Assembly: GCA_002320245.1 (NCBI GenBank) | Contig: DCKD01000077.1 | Span: 1 to 24,482, forward strand | DNA from: Lachnospiraceae bacterium UBA1683 | GTDB lineage: Bacteria > Bacillota > Clostridia > Lachnospirales > Lachnospiraceae | Direction of reading: 5' to 3' | Length of the DNA: 24,482 bases | Shown here: in pieces, positions 7,089 through 14,100 of the stretch | How the letters are laid out: every line of letters starts with the position of its first letter | Numbering within the stretch: position 1 is the first letter of the stretch | The notes under the pieces: generated by a model | Told to the model about the DNA's origin: nothing | The model's database searches: none | What the model saw: the letters and a program-made list of their open reading frames with translations, nothing else | Program-made: the position numbers and the translations under genes

Positions 7089-8819
7089 ATGGAATACAAA
7101 GAAAGATACGAGGAATGGTTATCCAATCCATATTTCGACGCAGATACGAAAGCGGAGCTGGAGGGAATCAAGGACGATGAGAACGAGATTAGGGAACGTT
7201 TTTATACAGACCTGGAATTTGGGACGGCAGGACTTCGGGGCATTATCGGGGCAGGAACGAACCGCATGAATATTTATACGGTCCGTAAGGCAACACAGGG
7301 ACTGGCAAATTATATTTTAAAGAGCGGAAAAGCGGTTCAGGGGGTTGCAATTGCTTACGATTCCAGACGAATGTCGCCGGAGTTTGCTGACGAGGCAGCG
7401 CTCTGTCTGGCAGCAAACGGAATCAAGGCGTTTGTCTTCGAGTCTCTTCGTCCGACGCCGGAGCTTTCCTACGCAGTGAGAAAGCTGGGATGTATCGCCG
7501 GAATCAACATTACGGCAAGCCATAACCCGCCGGAGTACAATGGATACAAAGTATATTGGGAAGACGGCGCTCAGATTACACCGCCGCATGACAAAGGAAT
7601 TATGGATGATGTAAAAGCAATCGAAGATTACACAACCATGAAGACGATGGGACTGGATGAGGCGAAGGCGGCAGGGCTCTACGAGACAATCGGAGCGGAG
7701 GTTGACGATGCTTACATCGAAGAGCTCAAAAAACAGGTGCTTCATCAGGACGCCATCGACGCAGTCGGAAAAGAGTTGAAGATTGTATACACACCGCTTC
7801 ATGGAACAGGTAACATTCCGGCGCGCCGTATTTTAAAAGAGCTTGGCTTTGAAAATGTATATGTGGTAAAAGAGCAGGAGCTGCCGGACGGAGAGTTCCC
7901 GACCGTTTCTTATCCGAATCCGGAAGCTGCGGAAGCATTTGATTTGGGACTGAAACTGGCAAAAGAGATTGACGCAGACATCGTGCTCGCAACAGATCCG
8001 GATGCGGACAGGCTTGGCGTCCGTGTAAAAGACAGCAACGGCGGGTATCACACTCTGACAGGAAATATGTCCGGATGCCTGCTGGCTGACTATGAGATTG
8101 GACAGAGAAAAGAACTCAAAGGATTGCCGGAGGACGGATATCTGATTAAGACAATCGTTACCTCCAACATGGCAGATGCGATTGCAAACTATTATAACGC
8201 AGGATTAATCGAGTGCCTGACCGGGTTCAAATATATTGGACAGCAGATTCTCGGATTTGAGACAAGCGGTAAAGGCGAGTACTTATTTGGTTTCGAAGAG
8301 AGCTACGGCTGCCTGATTGGAACACATGCAAGAGACAAAGACGCAATTGTTGCTACAATGGCACTTTGTGAGGCTGCCGCTTATTATAAGACAAAGGGCA
8401 TGAACCTGTGGGATGCTATGATTGCGCTGTATGAACGTTACGGATATTACAAAGATGATATCCAGTCCATCACAATGAAAGGAATTGAAGGTCTTGCCAA
8501 GATTCAGAGTATCCTTGAGACACTGAGAAAGAATCCGCCGACAGAGATTGCCGGATACAAGGTACTGAAAGCAAGAGATTACAAAGAAGATACAATCAGG
8601 GACATGGCGACAGGCGAAGTGACAGGGACAGGGCTTCCGTCATCCAATGTACTGTATTATGATTTGACAGACGGTGCATGGCTTTGTGTAAGACCTTCCG
8701 GTACAGAGCCGAAAGTCAAATTCTATTATGGCATAAAAGGCACCTCTCTTTCAGATGCAGATGAAAAATCCGCAGCAATGGGCAAAGAAGTCCTTGCAAT
8801 GATTGACAAAATGATATGA
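7089..8819 (+). CDS. pgcA: alpha-phosphoglucomutase (phosphohexomutase family)
   Basis: Interconverts glucose 1-phosphate and glucose 6-phosphate (some relatives also act on mannose phosphates) through a phosphoserine. The active serine is S144 in TASHNPPEYNGYK. The metal-binding loop DPDADR is at 303-308 with D303, D305 and D307, the sugar-binding loop GFEESYG is at 401-407, and the phosphate-binding RPSGTEPK lies near the C-terminus. At 576 residues it fits the long subgroup that includes B. subtilis PgcA. The ATG at 7089 follows AGGAGGT at 7076-7082. In context it could feed glycogen or cell-wall sugar-nucleotide synthesis, or take up sugar from the GH13 enzyme encoded at 16469. Exact sugar preference cannot be told from the sequence. 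Confidence 0.92.
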   Translation: MEYKERYEEWLSNPYFDADTKAELEGIKDDENEIRERFYTDLEFGTAGLRGIIGAGTNRMNIYTVRKATQGLANYILKSGKAVQGVAIAYDSRRMSPEFADEAALCLAANGIKAFVFESLRPTPELSYAVRKLGCIAGINITASHNPPEYNGYKVYWEDGAQITPPHDKGIMDDVKAIEDYTTMKTMGLDEAKAAGLYETIGAEVDDAYIEELKKQVLHQDAIDAVGKELKIVYTPLHGTGNIPARRILKELGFENVYVVKEQELPDGEFPTVSYPNPEAAEAFDLGLKLAKEIDADIVLATDPDADRLGVRVKDSNGGYHTLTGNMSGCLLADYEIGQRKELKGLPEDGYLIKTIVTSNMADAIANYYNAGLIECLTGFKYIGQQILGFETSGKGEYLFGFEESYGCLIGTHARDKDAIVATMALCEAAAYYKTKGMNLWDAMIALYERYGYYKDDIQSITMKGIEGLAKIQSILETLRKNPPTEIAGYKVLKARDYKEDTIRDMATGEVTGTGLPSSNVLYYDLTDGAWLCVRPSGTEPKVKFYYGIKGTSLSDADEKSAAMGKEVLAMIDKMI

Positions 8820-8968
8820 TGCAAAGTTACGAATCAGCCATCAGCGAGAATGCTCAATGCATGGACAGCGGGAACGGCTGAGTGACGGCAGTAGCGGGCG
8901 GTATGGCTGAAACGTAAGGCAGAAGTATGGAAAACCGCGAGATTCCGCGATATTTCCGGGAAAATCGC
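8820..8968. other. unassigned intergenic stretch upstream of hup
   Basis: Together with the promoter and leader up to 9088 this gap is 269 bases. This part has no credible ORF and no tRNA-like fold. Visible structure is modest: TCAGCCAT (8834-8841) can pair with ATGGCTGA (8903-8910), and GCGAT-TTT (8947-8955) can pair with AAAATCGC (8961-8968) with one bulge. The last hairpin might be a weak terminator for the mutase gene, but no T-run follows. I recognise nothing else. Confidence 0.4.
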
Positions 8969-8997
8969 TTGACAAACAGGGATACAGCAAGTATAAC
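8969..8997 (+). promoter_or_regulatory. strong sigma-A-type promoter of hup
   Basis: Consensus TTGACA at 8969-8974, a 17-base spacer and TATAAC at 8992-8997. The transcript would start near 9004 and have a leader of about 85 nt. It is the best match to the vegetative consensus in the window, fitting an abundant nucleoid protein. It could also supply read-through to rqcP. Confidence 0.85.
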
Positions 8998-9088
8998 AGT
9001 ATTTAAGGGCAGCGCCGTATAACTGCGTGCAAGAGCCTTTGAGCTGTTAGAATTAATATTCTACTACAATTAAGAGGAGGAAATATCC

Positions 9089-9361
9089 ATGAACAAAACA
9101 GAGTTAATCGCAGCAATTGCAGAAAAAGCAGAAATTTCCAAGAAAGACTCAGAGAAAGCAGTAAAGGCTTTTATTGATGTAATTACAGAAGAACTGAAAA
9201 ATGATGAGAAAGTCCAGTTAGTCGGATTCGGAACATTCGAAGTCAGCAAGAGGGCTGCAAGAACAGGAAAGAACCCACAGACTGGTGAGCCGATGACAAT
9301 CAGCGCTTGCAAAGCTCCAAAATTCAAAGCTGGTAAAGCACTGAAGGACGCTGTAAACTAA
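9089..9361 (+). CDS. hup: HU-family DNA-binding protein
   Basis: Small histone-like nucleoid protein that binds and bends DNA as a dimer. Its 90 residues match the family length exactly. The N-terminal helices (MNKTELIAAIAEKAEISKKD) form the dimer base, VGFGTFEV follows, and the DNA-binding arm carries the signature NPQTGE at 62-67, whose proline intercalates in HU proteins. The ATG has GAGGAGG at about 9074-9080. Promoter at 8969-8997; a 19-bp hairpin follows at 9403-9446. Position directly upstream of rqcP and yabP is, to my knowledge, a frequent clostridial arrangement. Confidence 0.97.
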   Translation: MNKTELIAAIAEKAEISKKDSEKAVKAFIDVITEELKNDEKVQLVGFGTFEVSKRAARTGKNPQTGEPMTISACKAPKFKAGKALKDAVN

Positions 9362-9402
9362 GGCGAAAGAACAGATATCGTTGAGAGAACGTTATGGAGA
9401 TA

Positions 9403-9446
9403 ACAGCAGAAGGGCAGAGGTCGGACAACCTCTGCCCTTCTGCTGT
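9403..9446 (+). terminator. strong hairpin between hup and rqcP, possible partial terminator
   Basis: Bases 9403-9421 pair perfectly with 9428-9446 (19 bp, six-base loop CGGACA). No T-run follows (ACAAGATTATCTG), so complete rho-independent termination is unlikely. It may instead stabilise the hup mRNA or reduce read-through so that rqcP is made at lower level. It ends 33 bases before the rqcP start. Confidence 0.6.
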
Positions 9447-9479
9447 ACAAGATTATCTGATAAGAAAGAGGAAAAAGAA

Positions 9480-9719
9480 ATGAGACTGGATAAATTTTTA
9501 AAAGTGTCCCGCCTGATAAAGCGCAGAACCGTGGCAAATGAGGCGTGCGATGCGGGAAGAGTCCTTGTCAACGGAAACGTGGCAAAGGCATCCGTGAAAG
9601 TAAAAGTCGGTGATGTCATAGAGATACAGTTCGGCACGAAAACCGTAAAAGTAGAAGTCATGGATTTGCAGGATACGACAAAAAAAGAAGAAGCAAAAGA
9701 CCTGTTCCGGTACCTGTAA
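9480..9719 (+). CDS. rqcP: S4-domain ribosome quality-control protein RqcP
   Basis: 79-residue RNA-binding protein made almost wholly of an S4 domain (MRLDKFLKVSRLIKRRT, then AGRVLVNGNVAKASVKVKVG). In B. subtilis RqcP (formerly YabO) binds stalled 50S subunits and supports RqcH in adding C-terminal alanine tails to incomplete chains. Identification rests on size, S4 sequence and its place just upstream of yabP-yabQ-divIC. I start at the ATG at 9480, with AGAGGA at 9467-9472. An in-frame ATG at 9381 would add 33 residues translated from the strong hairpin and is unlikely. It probably depends on read-through from hup, as I see no promoter between them. The main alternative is a heat-shock Hsp15-type S4 protein. 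Confidence 0.9.
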   Translation: MRLDKFLKVSRLIKRRTVANEACDAGRVLVNGNVAKASVKVKVGDVIEIQFGTKTVKVEVMDLQDTTKKEEAKDLFRYL

Positions 9720-9734
9720 GTTGTCAGGTGTGTT

Positions 9735-9793
9735 AAGGGGGACAGTCTCTTCTGACAGGGGACTGCCCCTTCTGATAGGGGACTGTTCCCCTT
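9735..9793. repeat. GGGGACAGTCCC palindrome, degenerate three-module copy
   Basis: Three diverged modules about 20-24 bases apart: GGGGGACAGTCTCT (9737-9750), AGGGGACTGCCCCT (9757-9770) and AGGGGACTGTTCCCCTT (9777-9793). The first can pair with either of the others. It lies between rqcP and yabP. The copy at 20497-20552 has the same three-part layout; the copies at 4557 and 10998 have two modules. Confidence 0.75.
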
Positions 9794-9838
9794 GAACGGA
9801 TTCCGATTTTTGCGCAGTTCTAATCTCCCCTCATCTCT

Positions 9839-9871
9839 CATATATTATAAAAGATTACAGTTTCTGTAATC
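9839..9871 (+). promoter_or_regulatory. candidate sigma-E-like -10 and palindrome upstream of yabP
   Basis: CATATATT at 9839-9846 resembles the sigma-E -10 consensus (CATACAAT type), but no good -35 was found 14-15 bases upstream. GATTACAG (9853-9860) and CTGTAATC (9864-9871) form a perfect 8-bp inverted repeat around TTT, beginning where a transcript from that -10 would start. It could be an operator or a 5' stem. yabP is sigma-E controlled in B. subtilis, which motivates the guess. Confidence 0.3.
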
Positions 9872-9897
9872 AAAAGCGCCGTGAAGGGGGAGCTTGT

Positions 9898-10182
9898 ATG
9901 GAAGAAAGACAGGCTGCGAAAGCACACAAGCTGGTAATCAATAACCGGAAGACAAGTATGGTGACCGGAGTATTAGATGTGCTTTCGTTTGATTTGAACG
10001 AGATATTGCTGGAGACAGAGCAGGGGATGCTGATGGTAAAAGGGACAGATTTGCATGTGAACCGCCTAAGTGTAGAAAAGGGCGAGGTAGATTTGTCGGG
10101 AAATATTGACAGCGTAGCATATTCCAGCGCGAGCCAGGTGAACCGGCAGAATGAGAATCTATTTGCCAAGCTGTTCAAGTAG
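9898..10182 (+). CDS. yabP: sporulation protein YabP
   Basis: 94-residue protein of the YabP/YqfC family, made in the mother cell during sporulation. The family pattern is visible: HKLVINNRKTSMVTGVLDV, then FDLNEILLETEQGMLMVKGT, DLHVNRLSVEKGEVDLSG and a short polar tail. There is no membrane segment or signal peptide. The ATG has a strong AAGGGGGAG at 9884-9892. Nine bases separate it from yabQ, so the two are surely co-transcribed. Its exact biochemical role is not established, but yabP and yabQ occur together in spore formers and YabQ is needed for the spore cortex in B. subtilis. Confidence 0.93.
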   Translation: MEERQAAKAHKLVINNRKTSMVTGVLDVLSFDLNEILLETEQGMLMVKGTDLHVNRLSVEKGEVDLSGNIDSVAYSSASQVNRQNENLFAKLFK

Positions 10183-10191
10183 GTTTATTTT

Positions 10192-10524
10192 ATGATGCTT
10201 GGGATTGGAAAAGAGGCGGCGGTGTTCCTCTATGCGGGACTGTCCGGAATCGTAATATTTGTCGGATATCAGATTTTATGTCAGGTGCGCAGACTGGTCA
10301 GACATTCATTGCTGGTGATTAATCTGGAAGACATATTTTACTGGGTTGGTGTCAGCCTGTATACCTTTCGGCAAATGTATTTAACGACATATGGTAGTAT
10401 TCGATGGTTCTTTATACTAGGAATTGTACTTGGCATATCAAGTGCATTTTTTTGCAGGATTTTGGCTAAAAAAATCTTTGTAAAATGCAAGAAAATCCTT
10501 GAAAAATACATGGAAAACCGATAG
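10192..10524 (+). CDS. yabQ: spore cortex biosynthesis protein YabQ
   Basis: 110-residue integral membrane protein with three predicted helices (about 11-30, 43-58 and 69-89) and a basic C-terminal tail (KKIFVKCKKILEKYMENR). YabQ in B. subtilis lies in the outer forespore membrane and is needed for cortex assembly. Assigned by its position between yabP and divIC, its size and the family-like FLYAGLSGIVIFVGYQILCQ. Two adjacent ATGs (10192 and 10195) are possible starts; the ribosome site, AGTAGG at about 10178-10183 overlapping the yabP stop, is weak and suggests translational coupling. Confidence 0.88.
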   Translation: MMLGIGKEAAVFLYAGLSGIVIFVGYQILCQVRRLVRHSLLVINLEDIFYWVGVSLYTFRQMYLTTYGSIRWFFILGIVLGISSAFFCRILAKKIFVKCKKILEKYMENR

Positions 10525-10583
10525 AATATCCTTAATAAGCAGGGGTGCTTATAGTGGGATTAATAAGTTGGGTGAGTACGAAT

Positions 10584-10922
10584 ATGAATAAGAAAAAAAC
10601 GGCAGCAGCCGCCAGGCGGAAAGGCCGAAGTCAGAGTCCTGTTTCCCGTCAGCACAGGAAGAGTGTAAGGATTATCTGCGCAGTATTGATGATATTGACG
10701 TTGGTACTTGTAGTGAATTCCGTTTCGTTATATGCGAAGAATGAATCGTACAAGCAGCAGGAGGCAGAACTGAAGGCACAGATAAAAGAGGAAAAAGAGC
10801 GGTCGAAGGAAGTGGCAGCTTATGAAGAGTATGTTAAGACCGATGATTATATTAAAGAAGTTGCAGAAGAGAAGTTAGGTCTGGTAGACCCGAATGAGGT
10901 TCTATTCAGACAGACAAATTAA
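10584..10922 (+). CDS. divIC: septum formation initiator DivIC (FtsB-like)
   Basis: Small bitopic division protein, 112 residues from the ATG at 10584. A basic cytoplasmic tail (NKKKTAAAARRKGR) precedes one membrane helix (IICAVLMILTLVLVVNSVSL) and an extracytoplasmic coiled coil (KNESYKQQEAELKAQIKEEK), then the conserved DDYIKEVAEEKLGLVDPNEV end of the DivIC/FtsB family. It partners FtsL and DivIB in the divisome. Start choice is open: GTG at 10554 has AGGGG at 10541-10545, another GTG sits at 10545, and ATG 10584 has GGGTGAG upstream. The coding part is unaffected. It follows yabQ by 59 bases or less and ends at a clear terminator. Confidence 0.9.
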   Translation: MNKKKTAAAARRKGRSQSPVSRQHRKSVRIICAVLMILTLVLVVNSVSLYAKNESYKQQEAELKAQIKEEKERSKEVAAYEEYVKTDDYIKEVAEEKLGLVDPNEVLFRQTN

Positions 10923-10939
10923 GTATGTACGCAAAAGAG

Positions 10940-10968
10940 AAACTCCGGAAAAACTCCGGAGTTTTTTC
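10940..10968 (+). terminator. rho-independent terminator after divIC
   Basis: A ten-base stem, AAACTCCGGA (10940-10949) with TCCGGAGTTT (10955-10964), has a loop of five bases and runs into six T residues at 10962-10967. It starts 17 bases after the divIC stop and closes the rqcP-yabP-yabQ-divIC unit. Confidence 0.9.
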
Positions 10969-10997
10969 TATTGTGTAATCAACAGACACAATGGGGC

Positions 10998-11040
10998 GCA
11001 AAGGGGACAGTCCCTTCTGAGAAGGGACTGTCCCCTTTGC
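10998..11040. repeat. GGGGACAGTCCC palindrome, perfect two-module copy
   Basis: Bases 10998-11018 are the exact reverse complement of 11020-11040, around a single central G: a 43-base perfect palindrome. It differs from the copy at 4557-4599 at only two positions. It lies 30 bases beyond the divIC terminator and 44 bases before spoIIE. Confidence 0.9.
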
Positions 11041-11084
11041 AATTATCCCCTTTGGAATTCTCATGGAATTAGGGAGGGATTACA

Positions 11085-12482
11085 ATGGAGGACGGACAGG
11101 TATTGCATACAAGTCCTTATGTAACACAAATTGAAAAGTTTGCGGATTCTCTGACGCAGCTTGCACATACGTTTCTGAAGATGGATGACCGGAAGAAGGC
11201 TTTTACGAATGAAGAGGTCGAAGGGATGTTTGACCAGGTGAAGGAGCATGTCTGCGGACAGTGTGAAAAATGTTCCTGGTGTTGGGGCGAAAATTTTGTC
11301 CATACCTGTCAGATGGGCTATGAGATTTTGTCTGCGATTGACCAATACGGGGATGAGCTGAATGTGGAGACAAAACGGAAATTGCAGCAGTGCTGCATTA
11401 TGGCGCCGCGTTTTCTGAGGGAGATGTTGGAGGCATTTCAGGCGGCGCGCAAGAATATGATGTGGATGAACCGGATTGCACTGAGCCGGGAAGGGTGCGC
11501 CATCCAGATGGACACGTTTGCAGAAATGATTCGCCAGACGGCGAAGGAGATGGAGAATAGTATTTTTCGGGATGAGCGTCTGGAAAAAAAGGTGCTTGCC
11601 GTATTGAAAAAGCGGGGCGTGCGCGTCCTGTATATGAATTTCTTCATGAACCCGGAGGGAAAGTATGAGGTTCATGTAACTGCACGGGCGCTGCGGGAAC
11701 CATGTGTCCCGGTGCGGGAGATTGTGCGGGATATTTCCGCAGCCGCAGGAAGAAAACTTGTGCTTGTCGGAACGCAGGCACAGACGCTCGGCAAGGAATA
11801 TGTGACACTGGTCTGTATGGAAGGACCGGCGTATTACACCATTCAGGGTGTTGCGAGAATCGGCAAAGGCTGTAACCAGATTTCCGGGGACAATTTTATG
11901 ATGACGGATTTGCCGGGCGGCCGTCAGGGAGTCGCAATTTCTGACGGGATGGGATCCGGGGAAAAGGCGTGCCGGGAAAGCACACAGGTCATTGAGCTCC
12001 TGGAGGAATTGCTGGAGGCCGGATTCCCGGAGAAAATGGCAATCCAGATGATTAACACGACACTGGTCATGGGGCGCGAAGAGATTCACTATTCAACCAT
12101 AGACATGAGCATTTTCAATCTGTATACCGGAAACTGTGAGATTGTAAAAGCGGGCGCATCCTCGACATTCATCAAGAAAAAAGACAAGGTAGAGCATTTG
12201 AGTTCCACAAGTCTGCCGGTCGGGGTGGTTCAGAAAATCGAGGTGGATACAGTCATGCGCCAGCTTGAGGACGGGGATTTCGTCATTATGGTGACGGATG
12301 GCATCATGGATGCCCTCCCGGTCGGGGAACAGGACGTATTGCTGGAAACGATTATCCAGGGGACGGTGATGATTAATCCGAAGGAAATGGCGCAGCACAT
12401 TTTACAGCAAGTGTTGAATTGGACAGGCAAACCGCCGCAGGACGACATGACCGTACTGGTTGTCGGAATCTGGAAACGGTGA
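11085..12482 (+). CDS. spoIIE: SpoIIE-type serine phosphatase without the membrane domain
   Basis: PP2C-type phosphatase that in other spore formers dephosphorylates SpoIIAA-P and so activates sigma-F in the forespore. The catalytic domain covers about residues 225-465 with DGMG (287-290), TDGIMD (D405) and QDDMTVLV (D453, D454). Ahead of it is the conserved SpoIIE cysteine cluster, here C57, C60, C63, C66-W67 and C75. Classic SpoIIE has about 800 residues and some ten N-terminal membrane helices; this protein has 465 and none. The start is well supported by AGGGAGGG at 11071-11078, and a palindrome and a terminator lie just upstream, so no missing coding part is hidden there. Position between divIC and tilS is the usual one for spoIIE. 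No Spo0A box was recognised upstream. Confidence 0.9.
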   Translation: MEDGQVLHTSPYVTQIEKFADSLTQLAHTFLKMDDRKKAFTNEEVEGMFDQVKEHVCGQCEKCSWCWGENFVHTCQMGYEILSAIDQYGDELNVETKRKLQQCCIMAPRFLREMLEAFQAARKNMMWMNRIALSREGCAIQMDTFAEMIRQTAKEMENSIFRDERLEKKVLAVLKKRGVRVLYMNFFMNPEGKYEVHVTARALREPCVPVREIVRDISAAAGRKLVLVGTQAQTLGKEYVTLVCMEGPAYYTIQGVARIGKGCNQISGDNFMMTDLPGGRQGVAISDGMGSGEKACRESTQVIELLEELLEAGFPEKMAIQMINTTLVMGREEIHYSTIDMSIFNLYTGNCEIVKAGASSTFIKKKDKVEHLSSTSLPVGVVQKIEVDTVMRQLEDGDFVIMVTDGIMDALPVGEQDVLLETIIQGTVMINPKEMAQHILQQVLNWTGKPPQDDMTVLVVGIWKR

Positions 12483-12538
12483 GATTCGTCTGTGGATGGC
12501 TGAAATCCGAATCAAGGCTAAAATCTGAAGACGGCATC

Positions 12539-12567
12539 TTGCATTTTCAAATAAGATTGAGTATAGT
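12539..12567 (+). promoter_or_regulatory. sigma-A-type promoter placed for a leaderless tilS mRNA
   Basis: TTGCAT at 12539-12544 and TATAGT at 12562-12567 have the ideal 17-base spacer. The expected transcript start, seven bases past the -10 box, is 12574, the A of the tilS ATG. No Shine-Dalgarno sequence precedes that ATG, which agrees with leaderless translation. Confidence 0.6.
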
Positions 12568-12573
12568 TTACAT

Positions 12574-14100
12574 ATGAAACGAGTAGAAGAATTTATCAGA
12601 CAACAAGATATGATTGCCCGCGGGGAGCGGGTAATTGCAGGTATATCGGGCGGGGCAGATTCGGTATGCCTGTTTTGTGTGCTTATGGAGCTGCGTGAGA
12701 AACTCGGTTTTGACCTTGTGGCAGTGCATGTCAACCACGGACTCCGGGGAGAGGCGGCGGACAGAGACGAAGAATTTGTCCGGCAGCTTTGCAGCACACA
12801 TCACGTTCCACTGGAAGTTTTCCGGATTAACATGGAATCAATTGCAAAAATATGGAAACAATCTCTGGAGGAGGCAGGGCGCACTGCGCGCCGGAATGCA
12901 TTTGAGTCGGTATGTGAACAGTATGGCGGCAGTAAGATTGCGCTGGCACATCACCAGAATGACAATGCGGAGACGCTGCTCTGGAATCTGTCCAGAGGGG
13001 CGGGGCTGGAAGGGATGTGCGGAATCCGTCCGGTGAACGGGAAGTATATCCGGCCGCTGCTGTCTGTGAACCGCAGCGAAATTGAGCGGTATCTTGCAGA
13101 ACGCAATCAGCCGTACTGTACAGATGAGACAAATGCACAGATAGACTACACGAGAAATAAGCTGCGCCATCTTGTACTCCCGGTGCTGGAAGAACAGGTA
13201 AACACGCAGGCAGTCCGGCATATGAATGAAACAATGGAACAGATGCAGGAACTTCAGAGTTACATGGAGCTACAGACGGATGAGGCATACGCCTGTTGTG
13301 TAAATATTTCCTGTCAGGGACAGCTTATTATTTCATGGGAAATGTTCCGGCAGTTCCCGGACATTTTAAAAAAGATGCTTATCCGGCGTTGTATGGAAGA
13401 GATATGTGGGAAGAAAAAAGATATCAGCCAGGTGCACATCCGGGCAGTGCTGGAATTGTTCGGAAAACAGACAGGGCGCAGCGTGGATTTGCCGTATGGC
13501 ATGCAGGCAAAGCGGATATATGAGGGCGTGCGCCTACAGACCTGTCGGAAAATACTGCCGGAAGCCCGGCAGGGAACCCCGGATGGGCATGCAGCGGCAC
13601 AGGCAGCAAACACAGTGGAGCGGGCAGGAAACACCGAGTATACCGGGAGATTTTCCCCGGTCCCGCTTGCGGTTCCCGGCGAAACGGTGCTGGAAGGGCG
13701 GAATCTGACGATTCGCTGTAAAATATTTGAAAAAAGCGAGGGTTTTTCGGCAAATGATATCCCTCAAAAAGTATACACGAAATGGTTTGACTATGATATA
13801 ATAAAGAATAGTCTGTATATTAGGACAAGACAAGATGAGGACAGCATTGTAATCGACAAGGCAGGGCATCGGCAGAAGATAAAGAAATGGTTTATAAATA
13901 AAAAGATTCCGGCGGAATCCAGAGATCAGATTTTACTAATTGCAGAGGGCAGTCAGGTTCTGTGGATTCCGGGATACAGAAGAAGCAGTGCCTGTCAGGT
14001 GCAGGATACGACGAAGAGAATCCTGCAGATTGAGATGCAAATATACAAAAGCGATGGAGGAAAAAAGAATGGCAGAGACAATCCGGGAATTAGTGTCTGA
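12574..14100 (+). CDS. tilS: tRNA(Ile)-lysidine synthetase
   Basis: Converts C34 of the minor tRNA-Ile (CAU) to lysidine with ATP and lysine, so that it reads AUA and is charged with isoleucine; normally essential. The N-type ATP pyrophosphatase loop is SGGADS at 25-30, followed by VAVHVNHGLRGEAADRDEEF, LAHHQNDNAETLLWNLSRGA and YTRNKLRH, all TilS hallmarks. The C-terminal domain (TRQDEDSIVIDKAGHRQKIK, then WFINKKIPAESRD) is present. At 508 residues it is a little long, owing to a low-complexity linker near 335-365. The ATG at 12574 has no visible ribosome site but a promoter positioned for leaderless transcription. The 3' end overlaps hpt by 32 bases, implying co-transcription and translational coupling. 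Confidence 0.94.
   Translation: MKRVEEFIRQQDMIARGERVIAGISGGADSVCLFCVLMELREKLGFDLVAVHVNHGLRGEAADRDEEFVRQLCSTHHVPLEVFRINMESIAKIWKQSLEEAGRTARRNAFESVCEQYGGSKIALAHHQNDNAETLLWNLSRGAGLEGMCGIRPVNGKYIRPLLSVNRSEIERYLAERNQPYCTDETNAQIDYTRNKLRHLVLPVLEEQVNTQAVRHMNETMEQMQELQSYMELQTDEAYACCVNISCQGQLIISWEMFRQFPDILKKMLIRRCMEEICGKKKDISQVHIRAVLELFGKQTGRSVDLPYGMQAKRIYEGVRLQTCRKILPEARQGTPDGHAAAQAANTVERAGNTEYTGRFSPVPLAVPGETVLEGRNLTIRCKIFEKSEGFSANDIPQKVYTKWFDYDIIKNSLYIRTRQDEDSIVIDKAGHRQKIKKWFINKKIPAESRDQILLIAEGSQVLWIPGYRRSSACQVQDTTKRILQIEMQIYKSDGGKKNGRDNPGISV

Noticed and set aside
8820..9088. Riboswitch or tRNA upstream of hup
   Set aside because: No cloverleaf, no T-loop sequence and no riboswitch core I recognise; only short pairings.
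11041..11084. Spo0A box or long-spacer promoter upstream of spoIIE
   Set aside because: No TGTCGAA-like box and no convincing -35/-10 pair in the short gap or in the adjacent palindrome.
10894..11124. Short + strand open frame bridging divIC, the terminator and the palindrome
   Set aside because: It overlaps divIC and passes through a terminator and a repeat; no family resemblance.
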